This document shows, one piece after another, positions 1 to 6,199 of a DNA stretch of 16,987 nt. The position numbers and the translations under genes are program-made. How positions within the stretch are numbered: position 1 is the stretch's first letter; each line of letters begins with the position of its first letter. The notes below the pieces were generated by a model, which ran no database searches, was not told the origin of the DNA, and saw only the letters and a program-made list of their open reading frames with translations. Source of the DNA: an uncultured Paracoccaceae bacterium (GTDB lineage: Bacteria > Pseudomonadota > Alphaproteobacteria > Rhodobacterales > Rhodobacteraceae); the NCBI GenBank assembly GCA_937927885.1, contig CALEZJ010000425.1, forward strand, positions 1 through 16,987, in the 5' to 3' direction.

Positions 1-12
1 GGGGAGGCGGGC

Positions 13-831
13 GTGATCGACGACGATGAGGGCACCAGCTATTCGGTGCCGCCGGTGCACCGCGCCTTTACGCTGCTGCGCCATATCGCGGCGGGCGGTC
101 GCTGCCGCAACGCCAGCGCCACGGCGCGCGAGCTGGGCATCAACCGCACAACGCTGATCCGACTCCTGCACACGCTGGAAGCCGAGCGGATGATCGAGAC
201 GATGGATGACGGGCTGTCCTGGCAATTGGGTCCCGGGATGATCGCGCTGGCCGCCGATGCGCTGAAGTCGCGCGACATACTCCGGCTCTCGCGCCCGGTG
301 ATGGCGCGGCTGGTGGCCGATCTGGGGCTGTCGTCGCATCTGGGGGTGCTCGACGGGCGCGAGATCATCTATCTGCTGCGCGAGACCCCCAATTCGCACC
401 TCGTCAGCAACGTGCGCGAGGGCTCGCGGCTTCCCGCCCACGCGACCACGGTGGGCCGCGTGCTGCTGGGTCATCTGCCGGATGCCGAACTGGCCCGGCG
501 ATACGGGGATCAACCCCTGACGGCGGTCACGGACAAGACCTCGACCACCCTCGCCGCCCTGCGCGAACAGGTCGCTGCCGACCGGTTGCGCGGCGTTGCC
601 TGGAGTGCCGGAAATTTCGAGCGCGGGATCGGGTCCTGCGCCGCGGCGGTCTTTGACCACACCGGGCGCGCGGTGGCGGCGATCAATGTCACCGGCCCCG
701 AGGTGCAGTTCACCCCCGGCACCCCCCTTGCCGCGCAGATCGAGGCGGCGGTGAAATCCGCCGCCGCCGAGGTTTCAGGTGCGATGGGCTACCGCCCTGC
801 CCCGGCTCAGACCGGAACGCTCCACGCCTGA
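13..831 (+). CDS. IclR-family transcriptional regulator
   Basis: A 272-residue cytoplasmic DNA-binding regulator. The N-terminal winged helix-turn-helix spans roughly residues 15-75 (PVHRAFTLLRHIAAGG, then ATARELGINRTTLIRLLHTL). The C-terminal IclR effector-binding domain spans about 90-260, with the GREIIYLLRE and AVAAINVTGP stretches typical of the family. Length fits the family (about 250-280). I took the GTG start because GGGGAGG (1-7) sits 5 nt upstream; an upstream start outside the window cannot be excluded. The gene converges on the monooxygenase at 807-1964 and their 3' ends overlap by 25 bp. IclR proteins often control adjacent aromatic-acid catabolic genes, so control of that monooxygenase is a reasonable inference, but the effector is unknown. 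Family assignment is confident; the target is not. Confidence 0.9.
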   Translation: MIDDDEGTSYSVPPVHRAFTLLRHIAAGGRCRNASATARELGINRTTLIRLLHTLEAERMIETMDDGLSWQLGPGMIALAADALKSRDILRLSRPVMARLVADLGLSSHLGVLDGREIIYLLRETPNSHLVSNVREGSRLPAHATTVGRVLLGHLPDAELARRYGDQPLTAVTDKTSTTLAALREQVAADRLRGVAWSAGNFERGIGSCAAAVFDHTGRAVAAINVTGPEVQFTPGTPLAAQIEAAVKSAAAEVSGAMGYRPAPAQTGTLHA

Positions 832-1964
832 TAGCCGTAAACCCAATCGGCGTTGCCCTGCGTGCGCAGCCAGTCATTGGCCAGGGAGGACCGCTGGATT
901 TCCGACGTTCGCGGGATGCGCGCGGTTTCATACCGGGCCAGCGCGGCGGGAATAGCCTCTGGCGTGGCCCCATCCAGCGCGCGGCCCAGCACGACGGCAT
1001 CCTCGATCGCCATGCAGGCGCCCTGTGCCATGAAAGGCACCATCGGATGCGCGGCATCGCCCAAGAGAGTGATTCGCCCCTGCGACCAGTGCTCCATCGG
1101 TTCGCGCACATGCAGGGCCGAGCGCGTGACACTGTCGCAGGCGTCCAAAAGCGCGCGCGCCTCGGGGTGGAAATCGGCATAGAGCGCGCGGAGTTCCGCC
1201 AGATCGCCCGGCAGGGTCCAGCCTTCCTCGGCCCAGCCTTCCTGCCGGTGGGTAGCAAAGACGAAGATCTCTTGCCCATGCGTCAGTGGAAAGGTGACGA
1301 TCTGCCGGTCGTTGTTCGGCCCCCACCATTTGGTAAAGGCGTCAAGGTCGCGGATGTCCCCTGCCCTTTCACGCGGGAAAACGGCGCGCCATGACACAAG
1401 GCCGGTGAACCGGGGTTGATCCGGTCCGAACATTGCGACCCGAACCGGGGAATGGATGCCATCGGCGCCGATCACCGCGTCGCCCTTGATCCGCCGTCCG
1501 TCAGCCAGATCGACCCAGGCTGCGGCGCCGTCCTGCCCCACACCGGTAACCTTGGCGCCGAATTCCAGCACGCCTTCGGGCAGCAACGCCTCGAGCGCGG
1601 CCAGCAGGTCGGCGCGGTGCACGCACAGTTGCGGCGCGCCATAGCGGGCCTCAGCCGCGTCGCTCATCGGCAGGCGCGAGGTTTCCTCGCCGCTGTCCCA
1701 GGTGCGGCTGATACGATGGGTCGGGCGCGCCGCATTGGCGCGGAGCGCCTCGCTCGCACCCAGACGGTCCAGCGCGTGCACAGCGTTCGGCGTCAGGTTC
1801 ACATCGGCCCCGACCCTGCCGAACTGGCGCGACTGTTCCAGGATTTGCACGTCGTGCCCGCCCCGAAGCAAGGCAATCGCCGCTGCCATTCCACCCACGC
1901 CGCCACCACAGATCACGATCTTTGCCAATGTCTCCACCTGTTCTTTATTGAACATACTATTCAT
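807..1964 (-). CDS. FAD-dependent aromatic-ring monooxygenase (6-hydroxynicotinate 3-monooxygenase / salicylate hydroxylase type)
   Basis: A flavoprotein hydroxylase that would use NAD(P)H and O2 to hydroxylate, often with decarboxylation, an aromatic acid in the cytoplasm. The dinucleotide-binding motif GGGVGG is at about residues 20-25. The second FAD/NADPH motif VIGADGIHSPVR is at about 165-176, and the third FAD motif, GDAAHPMVPFMAQGACMAIEDA, follows near residue 300. The C-terminus (NDWL, then WVYGY) resembles NicC (6-hydroxynicotinate 3-monooxygenase) as I recall it, so an N-heteroaromatic or salicylate-like substrate is likely but unproven. The start is uncertain. The ATG at 1964 and another at 1955 lack a Shine-Dalgarno. 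A TTG at 1928 is preceded by AGGTGGAG and gives MAKIVICGGG, matching the usual short lead-in before the Rossmann strand. A -35/-10 pair ends right at 1965, which argues against the ATG at 1964. Confidence 0.88.
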   Translation of the reverse strand: MNSMFNKEQVETLAKIVICGGGVGGMAAAIALLRGGHDVQILEQSRQFGRVGADVNLTPNAVHALDRLGASEALRANAARPTHRISRTWDSGEETSRLPMSDAAEARYGAPQLCVHRADLLAALEALLPEGVLEFGAKVTGVGQDGAAAWVDLADGRRIKGDAVIGADGIHSPVRVAMFGPDQPRFTGLVSWRAVFPRERAGDIRDLDAFTKWWGPNNDRQIVTFPLTHGQEIFVFATHRQEGWAEEGWTLPGDLAELRALYADFHPEARALLDACDSVTRSALHVREPMEHWSQGRITLLGDAAHPMVPFMAQGACMAIEDAVVLGRALDGATPEAIPAALARYETARIPRTSEIQRSSLANDWLRTQGNADWVYGYQAWSVPV

Positions 1965-1992
1965 ATTTTGACAGATGCCGGAAACGGGTCAA
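1965..1992 (-). promoter_or_regulatory. Candidate sigma70-type promoter of the monooxygenase gene
   Basis: Read on the minus strand, TTGACC (1987-1992, 5/6 to consensus) is followed after 16 nt by CAAAAT (1965-1970, 4/6). Transcription would begin near 1958, inside the nominal coding start, so translation probably begins at 1955 (leaderless) or at the TTG at 1928. Confidence 0.4.
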
Positions 1993-2032
1993 GCAGAATT
2001 CGTCGGACCGTGACGCCCGCGTGTCTCGATCG

Positions 2033-2061
2033 AAAAAGGATGAATGCGCGACGCTGCGCGC
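2033..2061 (-). terminator. Possible rho-independent terminator of the replicase gene
   Basis: On the minus strand downstream of the replicase stop, the arms GCGCG (2057-2061) and CGCGC (2046-2050) enclose a 6-nt loop. A run of five T follows about 8 nt further (2033-2037). The stem is short and the T tract is not immediate, so this is a weak call. Confidence 0.3.
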
Positions 2062-2094
2062 GTTGGCGAAATTCCCGGGGCAGACGCCGGTCGG

Positions 2095-2781
2095 TCAGGC
2101 GTCCTCGTGCTCGATCGTCAGCGCGCTGATCTGCGGATCAACGCGCATGAGAGCCGCCAGCAAGCGGCCCGTCAGGTGGGTTCGCAGATAGGTGGCCTGA
2201 TAGCGCCCGCGCGCGATGAGGTGCAGTCTGTCGTTCGCACGGCGCCCCTCGCGAAGACCTTGCAACCAGGTACGCGCGGTAACGGGATCGTCCTGTGTCA
2301 ACATGCGCAGCGCGTCAGGCCAGACGCCGCCCTCGGTCGCAGGGGTGGGAAAAGGGACAATTGTCGCGCATTCGGGGGTGGCCTCGACCCGGACGTCCGG
2401 CGAGAGCCGGGTTTCGAAATCCGTGCCCACCGATCCCCAGACCGGGCGGGACGCTGCCAGCAGGCGCTCGATCCCCAGGCCGTATTCGGCCACCCTGCCC
2501 CGCGCTGCCTGCCGCTTCAACCGCAACCAGCCCCGGTCGCGGTATTCCGCCATGGCCCGTTTCACCGTTCGTTCATCCACAGACCACAGCCGCGCCAGTT
2601 CGGTCTGTGCAACGGCCAGACTGTCAGTCGCCCAGTTGTATCGCGCGGTGATTGCAACCATCAGTCGCAGGATCAGCCGCTGCTCGCCGGGCGGCGCGGA
2701 CAGGGCCAATGCCCCGAGTGCGGTCAACAGGTCGTACTTTCGCGACGCCGCGCCGTGTCCGACGGGTTTGAGAAGGGACAT
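2095..2781 (-). CDS. Plasmid replication initiator of the DnaA-like type
   Basis: A 228-residue protein. Residues 1-130 look like a winged-helix DNA-binding region (SRKYDLLTALGALAL, then LARLWSVDERTVKRAMAEYRDRGWL). Residues about 165-228 resemble DnaA domain I: a W...L near the start, a TWL..L motif, then a basic stretch and RYQATYLRTHLTGRLLAAL. It lacks the DnaA AAA+ ATPase and the domain IV helix-turn-helix. Rhodobacteraceae plasmids of the 'DnaA-like' class carry replicases of this design next to parAB, as here. I chose MSLLKPVGHGAASRKYD as the start. An in-frame ATG at 2880 would add 33 low-complexity residues without a ribosome site and would consume much of the intergenic control region. 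It would bind the origin and recruit host replication proteins (inference). Confidence 0.8.
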   Translation of the reverse strand: MSLLKPVGHGAASRKYDLLTALGALALSAPPGEQRLILRLMVAITARYNWATDSLAVAQTELARLWSVDERTVKRAMAEYRDRGWLRLKRQAARGRVAEYGLGIERLLAASRPVWGSVGTDFETRLSPDVRVEATPECATIVPFPTPATEGGVWPDALRMLTQDDPVTARTWLQGLREGRRANDRLHLIARGRYQATYLRTHLTGRLLAALMRVDPQISALTIEHEDA

Positions 2782-3072
2782 CTGTGGTCTCGTATTGGGT
2801 CCGCTGACGGAGGTTGCTCGATCGGGTCTTGGCGCCCTTGTGCCGGTTCCTGCATCGAACGCGGGGAAGGTCACCCCCATCGTCGCAACGCTATTCCCAG
2901 CTTGCAGCGAATTTACGTTGGGATGGCTGATCCTGTCAACGATTCTGTTCCGGGTCGGTCGATAGCGGTATGCAGAGACGCATTCAGTGAGAGTTTTTCA
3001 GGGTTCTTTGGTAATGGGGGTCACGCTGCATGTCCCCCCAAGGGGGGCCGACTGACACCCCAGATGCGGTGG

Positions 3073-3084
3073 GACTGGCCAGTC
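3073..3084. repeat. 12-bp perfect palindrome in the candidate origin
   Basis: GACTGGCCAGTC is its own reverse complement and abuts TGTCCCCCC. It may be a protein-binding site for the replicase or a partition protein; there is no independent support. Confidence 0.35.
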
Positions 3085-3195
3085 TGTCCCCCCATTGGAG
3101 GGGGTCTGATGGCGCCTCGATCCGGTCCTCACTGACATGGATGCGAATCGATCGGGTGGATTGCGGGGCAAGAAGGATCGCGCGAAACCGCGATT

Positions 3196-3211
3196 TGTCC
3201 CCGCGGGGACA
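3196..3211. promoter_or_regulatory. parS-like centromere site 1 (16-bp palindrome)
   Basis: TGTCCCCGCGGGGACA, a perfect 16-bp palindrome, 100 bp upstream of parA. It is the first of four identical copies within 2.5 kb, all in or beside parAB. Position and repetition suggest ParB binding and possibly par autoregulation. Confidence 0.75.
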
Positions 3212-3237
3212 GTATAGCGGAAAAACGCTGATACTGT
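3209..3237. repeat. Hairpin next to parS-like site 1
   Basis: Arms ACAGTATAGCG (3209-3219) and CGCTGATACTGT (3226-3237) pair over 11 positions with one bulged G around the loop GAAAAA. It shares three bases with the palindrome. It could be a ParA/ParB operator, an origin structure or part of the par leader. Confidence 0.45.
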
Positions 3238-3249
3238 GAAGATCGGGAT

Positions 3250-3277
3250 TTGCGTTTTCTTCGATTCCGCGTAAATT
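3250..3277 (+). promoter_or_regulatory. Possible parA promoter
   Basis: TTGCGT (3250-3255) and TAAATT (3272-3277) are separated by 16 nt and lie 35 nt upstream of the parA start. Matches to consensus are only 3/6 and 4/6, so confidence is low. Confidence 0.25.
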
Positions 3278-3311
3278 GCGGCTATCGAGCAATCAACGAT
3301 GACGAGGCCCC

Positions 3312-4616
3312 ATGTTCACCCATGACGACCTGGCGCGCTTGCAGGCGCAGTCCCTGAAGATGCAGGGCTGGATCCGCCAGCAGACCTATTCGCCTGAAAG
3401 CGAAAAGACCCTGCGCCGATTCTCCAGTTGGGAACTGGGCGAGCTGATCCTGAAGGTCAACCAGTCCACGCTGCGCGGCAAGCTTGCCGCCGATCCCTCG
3501 CTCCCGCAAGGCCTGGTCGAGGAGGATGGCCGCCAGCGCTGGTTCACGCTCGACGAGATCAACGAAATCCGACGCAAGTTGCGCATCAACCGGCAGACAC
3601 TGCAACCGCGGCGGCCTGCGGGCAAGAGGGCGCTGCGCGCGGCCATCGCCAACTTCAAGGGCGGTGCGGGCAAGTCGACGGTCGCGCTGCACTTTGCCCA
3701 TGCGGCGGCGCTGGATGGATACCGTGTGCTGACCATCGACTTTGATCCGCAAGCCACCCTGAGCCATTCGATGGGCCTGTCGGATGTCGCCGAGGAATAT
3801 ACGGTCTGGGGCATCATGGCGCGCGACCTGATCCGCGAGACCGAGCGCATGAATTCCAGCGCGCGCGGCGCGGAAAGCGGAATGGCCCCCGCCCAGCGTC
3901 GCCTGCCCGCCTCGATCACCGAGATGGGACTTGCCGACCTGCGGCTTGCCGATTTCATCAAGCCGACTTGCTGGTCCACCATCGACATCGTGCCCAGTTG
4001 CGCCAACGCGGCCTTTGTCGAATTTGCCAGCGCGCAGTATCGGCACCTGAACCCCGAATGGTCGTTCTTTGCCTGCGTCTCGCGCTTTCTCGATCAATTG
4101 CCGCGCGACAGCTATGATCTGATCCTGTTCGATTGCCCGCCGGCGATCGGCTATCAGTCGATGAACGCGGTCTTTGCCGCCGACATGCTCTATATCCCCT
4201 CGGGCCCCGGCTATTGGGAATACGATTCGACCACGTCCTTCATCGGCCAGCTTGCCGAGGCGCTCGAGGATCTGGGCCGCTTTTCAGGGCTTGTCCCCGC
4301 GGGGACATTCCGGTTGCCGAAGTCCTTTCTTGACCTGCGTTTCCTGTTGACCCGGTTCGAGCCGAACAACGATCTGCACCGCGCAATGCAGCAGGCGTTT
4401 GGCAAGGTGTTTGGCGAACGGATGACCGAGAACCCGATCGAACTGACCCGGGCGGTCGAACAATCCGGCCGCTTCCTGTCGTCGATCTACGAGATCGACT
4501 ATCGCCACATGACGCGCGAGACATGGCGCCGCGCGCGCTTGTCCTTCGACCGCGCCTATGAGGAATTCCGCACCCATGCTGTCGCGGCCTGGGACCGCAT
4601 GGAGGATGAGGCATGA
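3312..4616 (+). CDS. parA: ParA-family plasmid partition ATPase
   Basis: 434 residues. It would polymerise on or coat the nucleoid in an ATP-dependent way and move ParB-bound plasmid copies. An N-terminal MerR/HTH-like region (about 1-100, LDEINEIRRKLRINRQTLQP) precedes the ATPase domain, as in large type Ia ParA/RepA proteins that repress their own operon. The deviant Walker A is KGGAGKST (116-123). IDFDPQATLS (Walker A' region) is at 142-151, and the Walker B region LILFDCPPA puts its aspartate at residue 274. The start ATG follows GAGG by 4 nt. The stop overlaps the parB start by 4 nt (ATGA), so the two are probably coupled. Unusually, an exact parS-like palindrome lies inside the gene and encodes V328-P-A-G-T332. 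Confidence 0.93.
   Translation: MFTHDDLARLQAQSLKMQGWIRQQTYSPESEKTLRRFSSWELGELILKVNQSTLRGKLAADPSLPQGLVEEDGRQRWFTLDEINEIRRKLRINRQTLQPRRPAGKRALRAAIANFKGGAGKSTVALHFAHAAALDGYRVLTIDFDPQATLSHSMGLSDVAEEYTVWGIMARDLIRETERMNSSARGAESGMAPAQRRLPASITEMGLADLRLADFIKPTCWSTIDIVPSCANAAFVEFASAQYRHLNPEWSFFACVSRFLDQLPRDSYDLILFDCPPAIGYQSMNAVFAADMLYIPSGPGYWEYDSTTSFIGQLAEALEDLGRFSGLVPAGTFRLPKSFLDLRFLLTRFEPNNDLHRAMQQAFGKVFGERMTENPIELTRAVEQSGRFLSSIYEIDYRHMTRETWRRARLSFDRAYEEFRTHAVAAWDRMEDEA
4292..4307. promoter_or_regulatory. parS-like site 2, inside parA
   Basis: An exact copy of TGTCCCCGCGGGGACA lying in the coding sequence of parA, where it reads as VPAGT in the gene's frame. Confidence 0.7.
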
Positions 4617-5692
4617 GCAAGCGGCGCGTCTTCGACATCGGGTTTTCGGATGACACTGCGGTCGCCGCCGAGCCCCCTGTCCCCGCGGGGACACCGGCCG
4701 CCCGTCGTGGCCCGATGGCGACAGCCATCACCGAAAACGCCGATGCCCTGCGCGAACGGGCCGAGCTCGAAGCCCGCATTCGGGCCGAGAATGACTCGCT
4801 CGCGCACGAGTTCGTCCGCCTGCGCAAGCTGGGGCTGGTGGTCGACCTGATCCCTCTCGAGTCGATCCGATCCACCGAGCTGGTCCGTGATCGCGCGCCG
4901 GGCCGGGACGAGGAACTGGACGAACTCAAGGATTCGATCCGAAGCATCGGCCTGTCAAACCCGATCCGCGTGGTGCAGCGCGGCGAGGGGTATGAACTGA
5001 TCCAGGGGTTTCGTCGATTGCTCGCCTATCGCGAGTTGCTGGCCGAGACCGGGGACGACGCCTATGCCCGCATCCCCTGCGGGCTGGTCCCGCCGGGCGA
5101 TCAGATCGACGTGTTGTATCGCCGGATGGTTGACGAGAACATGGTCCGCCGCGACATTTCCTTTGCCGAAATGGCGGAGCTTGCGCGCGCCTATCTGGCC
5201 GACCCGGAAACCCCGGTTGACACGATCGATGCGGCCATCGCCGCGCTTTTCGGTTCGGCCAATCGCCAGAAGCGAATCTATATCCGCAGTTTCGCGCGGC
5301 TGCTCGATGCCATCGGTTCGGCGCTGCGCCACGCACCGGCGATCCCACGCGCGCTGGGGCTGAGCCTGGTCAAGAGGCTCGACCGCGAGTCCGGGCTGGC
5401 GTCGCTAATCCTTGGCGCGTTGACGGCCGAGCCCGAGCGCGATCCCGAGCGCGAACTGGCCTTGCTGCGCGGGTATGCCGAGGCCGTCCAGCCCGAGGTT
5501 CGAAAGTCCCCGGGCAAGCCCCGCAAGCCCGGGGCAAAGACAACGCTGCGTGTGTCGCATGGTGGCCAGATCACCCAGTGCACGGCGTCCGAGGGTCGCG
5601 TCGAATTGCAGGCGCCACGGGATTTTTCGGCGGTTGACCGTCAGCGGCTGGAGCGCGCGGTCACGGCGTTCCTTGCCGCCTTGGAGGGGTGA
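4613..5692 (+). CDS. parB: ParB-family centromere-binding protein
   Basis: 359 residues. It binds parS and stimulates ParA. An N-terminal tail (1-75) contains the ParA-contact region and the palindrome-encoded VPAGT (23-27). A ParB/Srx domain follows at about 80-145: LIPLESIRSTELVRDR, DELKDSIRSIGLSNPIRVV, YELIQGFRRLLAYREL. Its QGFRR replaces the common GERR box. A helix-turn-helix region follows (DISFAEMAELARAYL, then NRQKRIYIRSFARLLDAI). A basic proline-rich linker (SPGKPRKPGAK, about 303-313) leads to a C-terminal segment likely used for dimerisation. The start overlaps the parA stop, and parA ends within a suitable ribosome-site context (GAGGATGAGG). Parallel to RepB of repABC plasmids in function. 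Confidence 0.9.
   Translation: MSKRRVFDIGFSDDTAVAAEPPVPAGTPAARRGPMATAITENADALRERAELEARIRAENDSLAHEFVRLRKLGLVVDLIPLESIRSTELVRDRAPGRDEELDELKDSIRSIGLSNPIRVVQRGEGYELIQGFRRLLAYRELLAETGDDAYARIPCGLVPPGDQIDVLYRRMVDENMVRRDISFAEMAELARAYLADPETPVDTIDAAIAALFGSANRQKRIYIRSFARLLDAIGSALRHAPAIPRALGLSLVKRLDRESGLASLILGALTAEPERDPERELALLRGYAEAVQPEVRKSPGKPRKPGAKTTLRVSHGGQITQCTASEGRVELQAPRDFSAVDRQRLERAVTAFLAALEG
4678..4693. promoter_or_regulatory. parS-like site 3, inside parB
   Basis: An exact copy of TGTCCCCGCGGGGACA near the 5' end of parB, again read as VPAGT in frame. Confidence 0.7.
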
Positions 5693-5713
5693 GCGCGGCG
5701 CGGTTGCTTGTCT

Positions 5714-5729
5714 TGTCCCCGCGGGGACA
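5714..5729. promoter_or_regulatory. parS-like site 4, downstream of parB
   Basis: An exact copy of TGTCCCCGCGGGGACA, 21 bp after the parB stop codon and outside any gene. Confidence 0.75.
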
Positions 5730-5810
5730 GGGGAGCAGGCGCCTTGAGCCGGGGCAGGGGGGCTGATCGTCGCCCGGGACGCTGGCGAAGCCAAGAGAGG
5801 TATCAAGACG

Positions 5811-5847
5811 GGTCGTTTGCAGTTTCATATATCGCTATCAAACGACC
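5811..5847. repeat. 9-bp inverted repeat around an AT-rich core
   Basis: GGTCGTTTG and CAAACGACC separated by 19 nt of AT-rich sequence. It may be an operator, an iteron-like origin element or an old element end. Confidence 0.4.
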
Positions 5848-6065
5848 GTATGGAAACAAAGGCGATGGCCTGTCGGGACCCTTTGTCGTCGATATCCCCC
5901 GGTTTTTTTCGACCTGAGCACGACATGTGACGCGGTGCGCTGCCTCACGAGCCCGAAGTGACGTGGAGAGCGAGACGCTGGCGAAAAAACGGAAGTAGCG
6001 CGCAAAAATGACCGATTATGCGTTTAACGGGCGAATCTGGCTGATGAACACACGAAAAGTTCCCG

Positions 6066-6093
6066 CTCGCTGCCTGTGATCAGGTGCAGCGAG
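6066..6093. repeat. Hairpin downstream of the first dipeptidase gene
   Basis: CTCGCTGC (6066-6073) pairs with GCAGCGAG (6086-6093). An inner CTG/CAG pairing closes a TGAT loop with a two-base bulge. It lies about 107 bp beyond the leftward dipeptidase stop and could end or protect that transcript, but there is only a short T run on that strand (the AAAA at 6055-6058). Confidence 0.35.
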
Positions 6094-6199
6094 GAGCCAG
6101 TTCGCCAGCGAACCGCCGCAACAGTTCTGCGTTGCGGTCGGCACGCTGTCGCCTGGGTCGGGCGCCGCCGCTTGGCTCGGCTTCGCCCACGCAGGCCCT

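Larger units (their letters stand above)
2782..3311. other. Non-coding region between replicase and parA: candidate origin and par control region
   Basis: 530 bp with no supported gene, between divergent replication and partition genes. It contains short G/C tracts in opposing orientation: TGGGGG at 3015-3020, TGTCCCCCCA at 3031-3040 followed by AGGGGGG at 3041-3047, TGTCCCCCC at 3085-3093, and GGGGG ending at 3104. It also has the perfect palindrome GACTGGCCAGTC (3073-3084), the first parS-like 16-mer (3196-3211), and an adjoining hairpin (3209-3237). TGACCCCCAT-type elements occur inverted at about 2871-2880 and 3015-3023. A moderately AT-rich stretch at 3212-3280 could be a melting region or promoter. 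No regular iteron array and no good DnaA box were seen. The origin call rests on position and repeats only. Confidence 0.45.
5693..6199. other. Non-coding gap downstream of parB with repeats
   Basis: About 500 bp with no supported gene. It holds parS-like site 4. It also holds a 9-bp inverted repeat, GGTCGTTTG (5811-5819) and CAAACGACC (5839-5847), around an AT-rich core. A T7 run at 5903-5909 could end parAB transcription, but its stem is weak. GACGCTGGCGAA occurs at 5778-5789 and 5974-5985, with its inverse TTCGCCAGCG at 6101-6110. A hairpin lies at 6066-6093. The short reading frames here resemble nothing I recognise. It could be a decayed gene or the edge of an old insertion; no transposase signature is visible. 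Confidence 0.5.

Noticed and set aside
2573..2581. DnaA-box-like TCATCCACA
   Set aside because: One mismatch to the consensus, a single copy, and inside the replicase coding sequence where it encodes part of the helix-turn-helix. Chance is the simplest explanation.
2782..2880. Upstream start of the replicase at 2880
   Set aside because: It adds 33 residues of low-complexity sequence, has no ribosome site, and takes up the divergent control region.
2044..3135. 363-codon plus-strand open frame across the replicase and intergenic region
   Set aside because: It is antisense to the well-supported replicase, has low-complexity Arg/Gly/Pro-rich composition typical of GC-rich shadow frames, and resembles no family I recognise.
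5508..5534. 8-bp inverted repeat CCCCGGGC / GCCCGGGG in parB
   Set aside because: It follows from the codons of the symmetric PGKPRKPG linker, does not match the 16-bp palindrome, and has no flanking signal.
6008..6199. Possible transposase or insertion-sequence remnant left of the dipeptidase
   Set aside because: No DDE motif, no terminal inverted repeats with target duplication, and no recognisable protein similarity in any frame. Only repeats are reported.
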